A DNA stretch of 6,940 nt from Gammaproteobacteria bacterium (lineage in GTDB: Bacteria > Pseudomonadota > Gammaproteobacteria > Pseudomonadales > Pseudohongiellaceae). The position numbers were made by a program, and so were the translations under genes. Positions 6,161 to 6,940 of the stretch are shown here, piece after piece; the first letter of the stretch is position 1; every line of letters begins with the position of its first letter. Under the pieces are notes generated by a model. That model worked only from the letters and a program-made list of their open reading frames with translations, was not told the DNA's origin and made no database searches. Location: assembly GCA_003514305.1 (NCBI GenBank), contig DORE01000062.1, positions 19,482 to 26,421 on the forward strand, given 5' to 3'.

Positions 6161-6940
6161 ATTACCAGGTGGCTAAAGGTCGCAAACGTCCAATTCGCAT
6201 CGTTCAGATTACAGACACTCATCTATACAGTCGGGAGTCTGGCACGTTGCTCAAAATGAACACCACGCACAGCTTTAAAGAAGTGCTTGAGTTAGTTCGG
6301 CTGCATGAGGGCTCGCTTGACCTGATATTGGCTACCGGAGATATAGCGCAAGATGCTTCAGCAGCAGCCTATGAATTCTTCACGTCCAGCATTGATGCGA
6401 TGAAAGTGCCTTTTTTATGGGTGCCTGGTAACCATGATAACGCGCTCGTCATGCAGGCTCTGGCTAAAGGAACGTCAGCGGCACACAAGGAGATGAGGCT
6501 GAGTAACTGGTTGATTATCATGCTCAATACGAGCGTGGTTGGGCAGGTACATGGCGTTCTAACAGCCGAGGAGTTGGCATTTCTCAGTGCCCAGCTTGAG
6601 GGATCGGAGCTTAGCCGCTCAGTGGATCATGTGTTGGTTGGAATGCATCATAATCCTATTGAGGGAACAGCCGGCTGGATGAAAGACATTGGTCTGCAAA
6701 ACCCTCATAGTTTCTGGGATATAGTCAAAAAATCCAGTAAGTTCAGAGCAGTAGTCTATGGTCATATTCATCAGGAGCTTGACTTAATGTATGAGGGCAT
6801 CAGATGTCTATGTACTCCCTCGACTTGTATTCAATTCAAACCCCATGTTGTTGATTTTGCGCTGGACCAGATGAACCCCGGATATCGAAGTTTGGTGCTT
6901 CACTCAGACGGCTCCATCGAAACGCGGGTCTTTCGCGTCG
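6157..6940 (+). CDS. cpdA: CpdA, 3',5'-cyclic AMP phosphodiesterase (3' end cut by window edge)
   Basis: This gene encodes a cytoplasmic class III cyclic nucleotide phosphodiesterase that hydrolyses cAMP to 5'-AMP and so lowers CRP signalling. About 261 codons are present; E. coli CpdA has 275 residues, so only a short C-terminal tail should be missing. All metallophosphoesterase motifs are present: D20-x-H22 in QITDTHLY, G-D62 in ATGDIAQD, G-N92-H93-D94 in VPGNHDN, H164 in VGMHHNP and G-H203-I-H205 in YGHIHQELD. The family-specific stretches TPSTCIQFKPH and PGYRSLVLHSDG also match. The chosen start is GTG at 6157, which overlaps the yqiB stop as GTGA. This implies translational coupling, because no good ribosome site is seen. 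A second in-frame GTG at 6169 is possible and would remove four residues. In E. coli, yqiA and parE come next. Confidence 0.95.
   Translation, partial: MNYQVAKGRKRPIRIVQITDTHLYSRESGTLLKMNTTHSFKEVLELVRLHEGSLDLILATGDIAQDASAAAYEFFTSSIDAMKVPFLWVPGNHDNALVMQALAKGTSAAHKEMRLSNWLIIMLNTSVVGQVHGVLTAEELAFLSAQLEGSELSRSVDHVLVGMHHNPIEGTAGWMKDIGLQNPHSFWDIVKKSSKFRAVVYGHIHQELDLMYEGIRCLCTPSTCIQFKPHVVDFALDQMNPGYRSLVLHSDGSIETRVFRV

Overview
The window reads as a chromosomal segment from a marine-type gammaproteobacterium. Two things suggest this. The right half carries a nudF-yqiB-cpdA gene order, as in Escherichia coli and relatives. The left half carries the two-component system of the proteobacterial dedicated sortase (Pds) system, known mostly from marine gammaproteobacteria. 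All intact genes are on the + strand. The assignments rest on motifs and remembered family sequences, not on searches.

Left region (1-3180): a gene-free leader of about 240 bp is followed by pdsR (OmpR-type response regulator, 243-959) and pdsS (sensor histidine kinase with a large extracytoplasmic sensor that looks like a CBM9 fold, 997-3180). The sortase, its single dedicated target protein and the OmpA-like partner normally found with this pair are not in the window. If present, they should lie just before position 1.

Middle region (3186-3981): a decayed DUF2889 gene on the - strand runs convergently into the end of pdsS, with only 5 bp between them. It keeps recognisable homology over its full length but has several in-frame stops and two inferred single-base deletions. 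About 210 bp of leader then separates it from the next operon.

Right region (3982-6940): ppiC (parvulin prolyl isomerase) is followed after 6 bp by an uncommon fusion gene. Its N-terminal part is an ArsC/low-molecular-weight phosphatase-like domain and its C-terminal part is a NudF-type ADP-ribose pyrophosphatase. After a 268-bp gap come yqiB (DUF1249, with an enlarged middle section) and cpdA (3',5'-cAMP phosphodiesterase), which overlap by 4 bp. cpdA runs off the right edge, probably only 10-20 residues short of its end. NudF and CpdA both release AMP, from ADP-ribose and cAMP respectively, so this is a small nucleotide-turnover cluster.

The most unusual items are the phosphatase-Nudix fusion, the loss of one redox cysteine in its ArsC-like part, and the previously intact DUF2889 gene now in decay. 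No RNA genes, insertion sequences or CRISPR arrays were seen.
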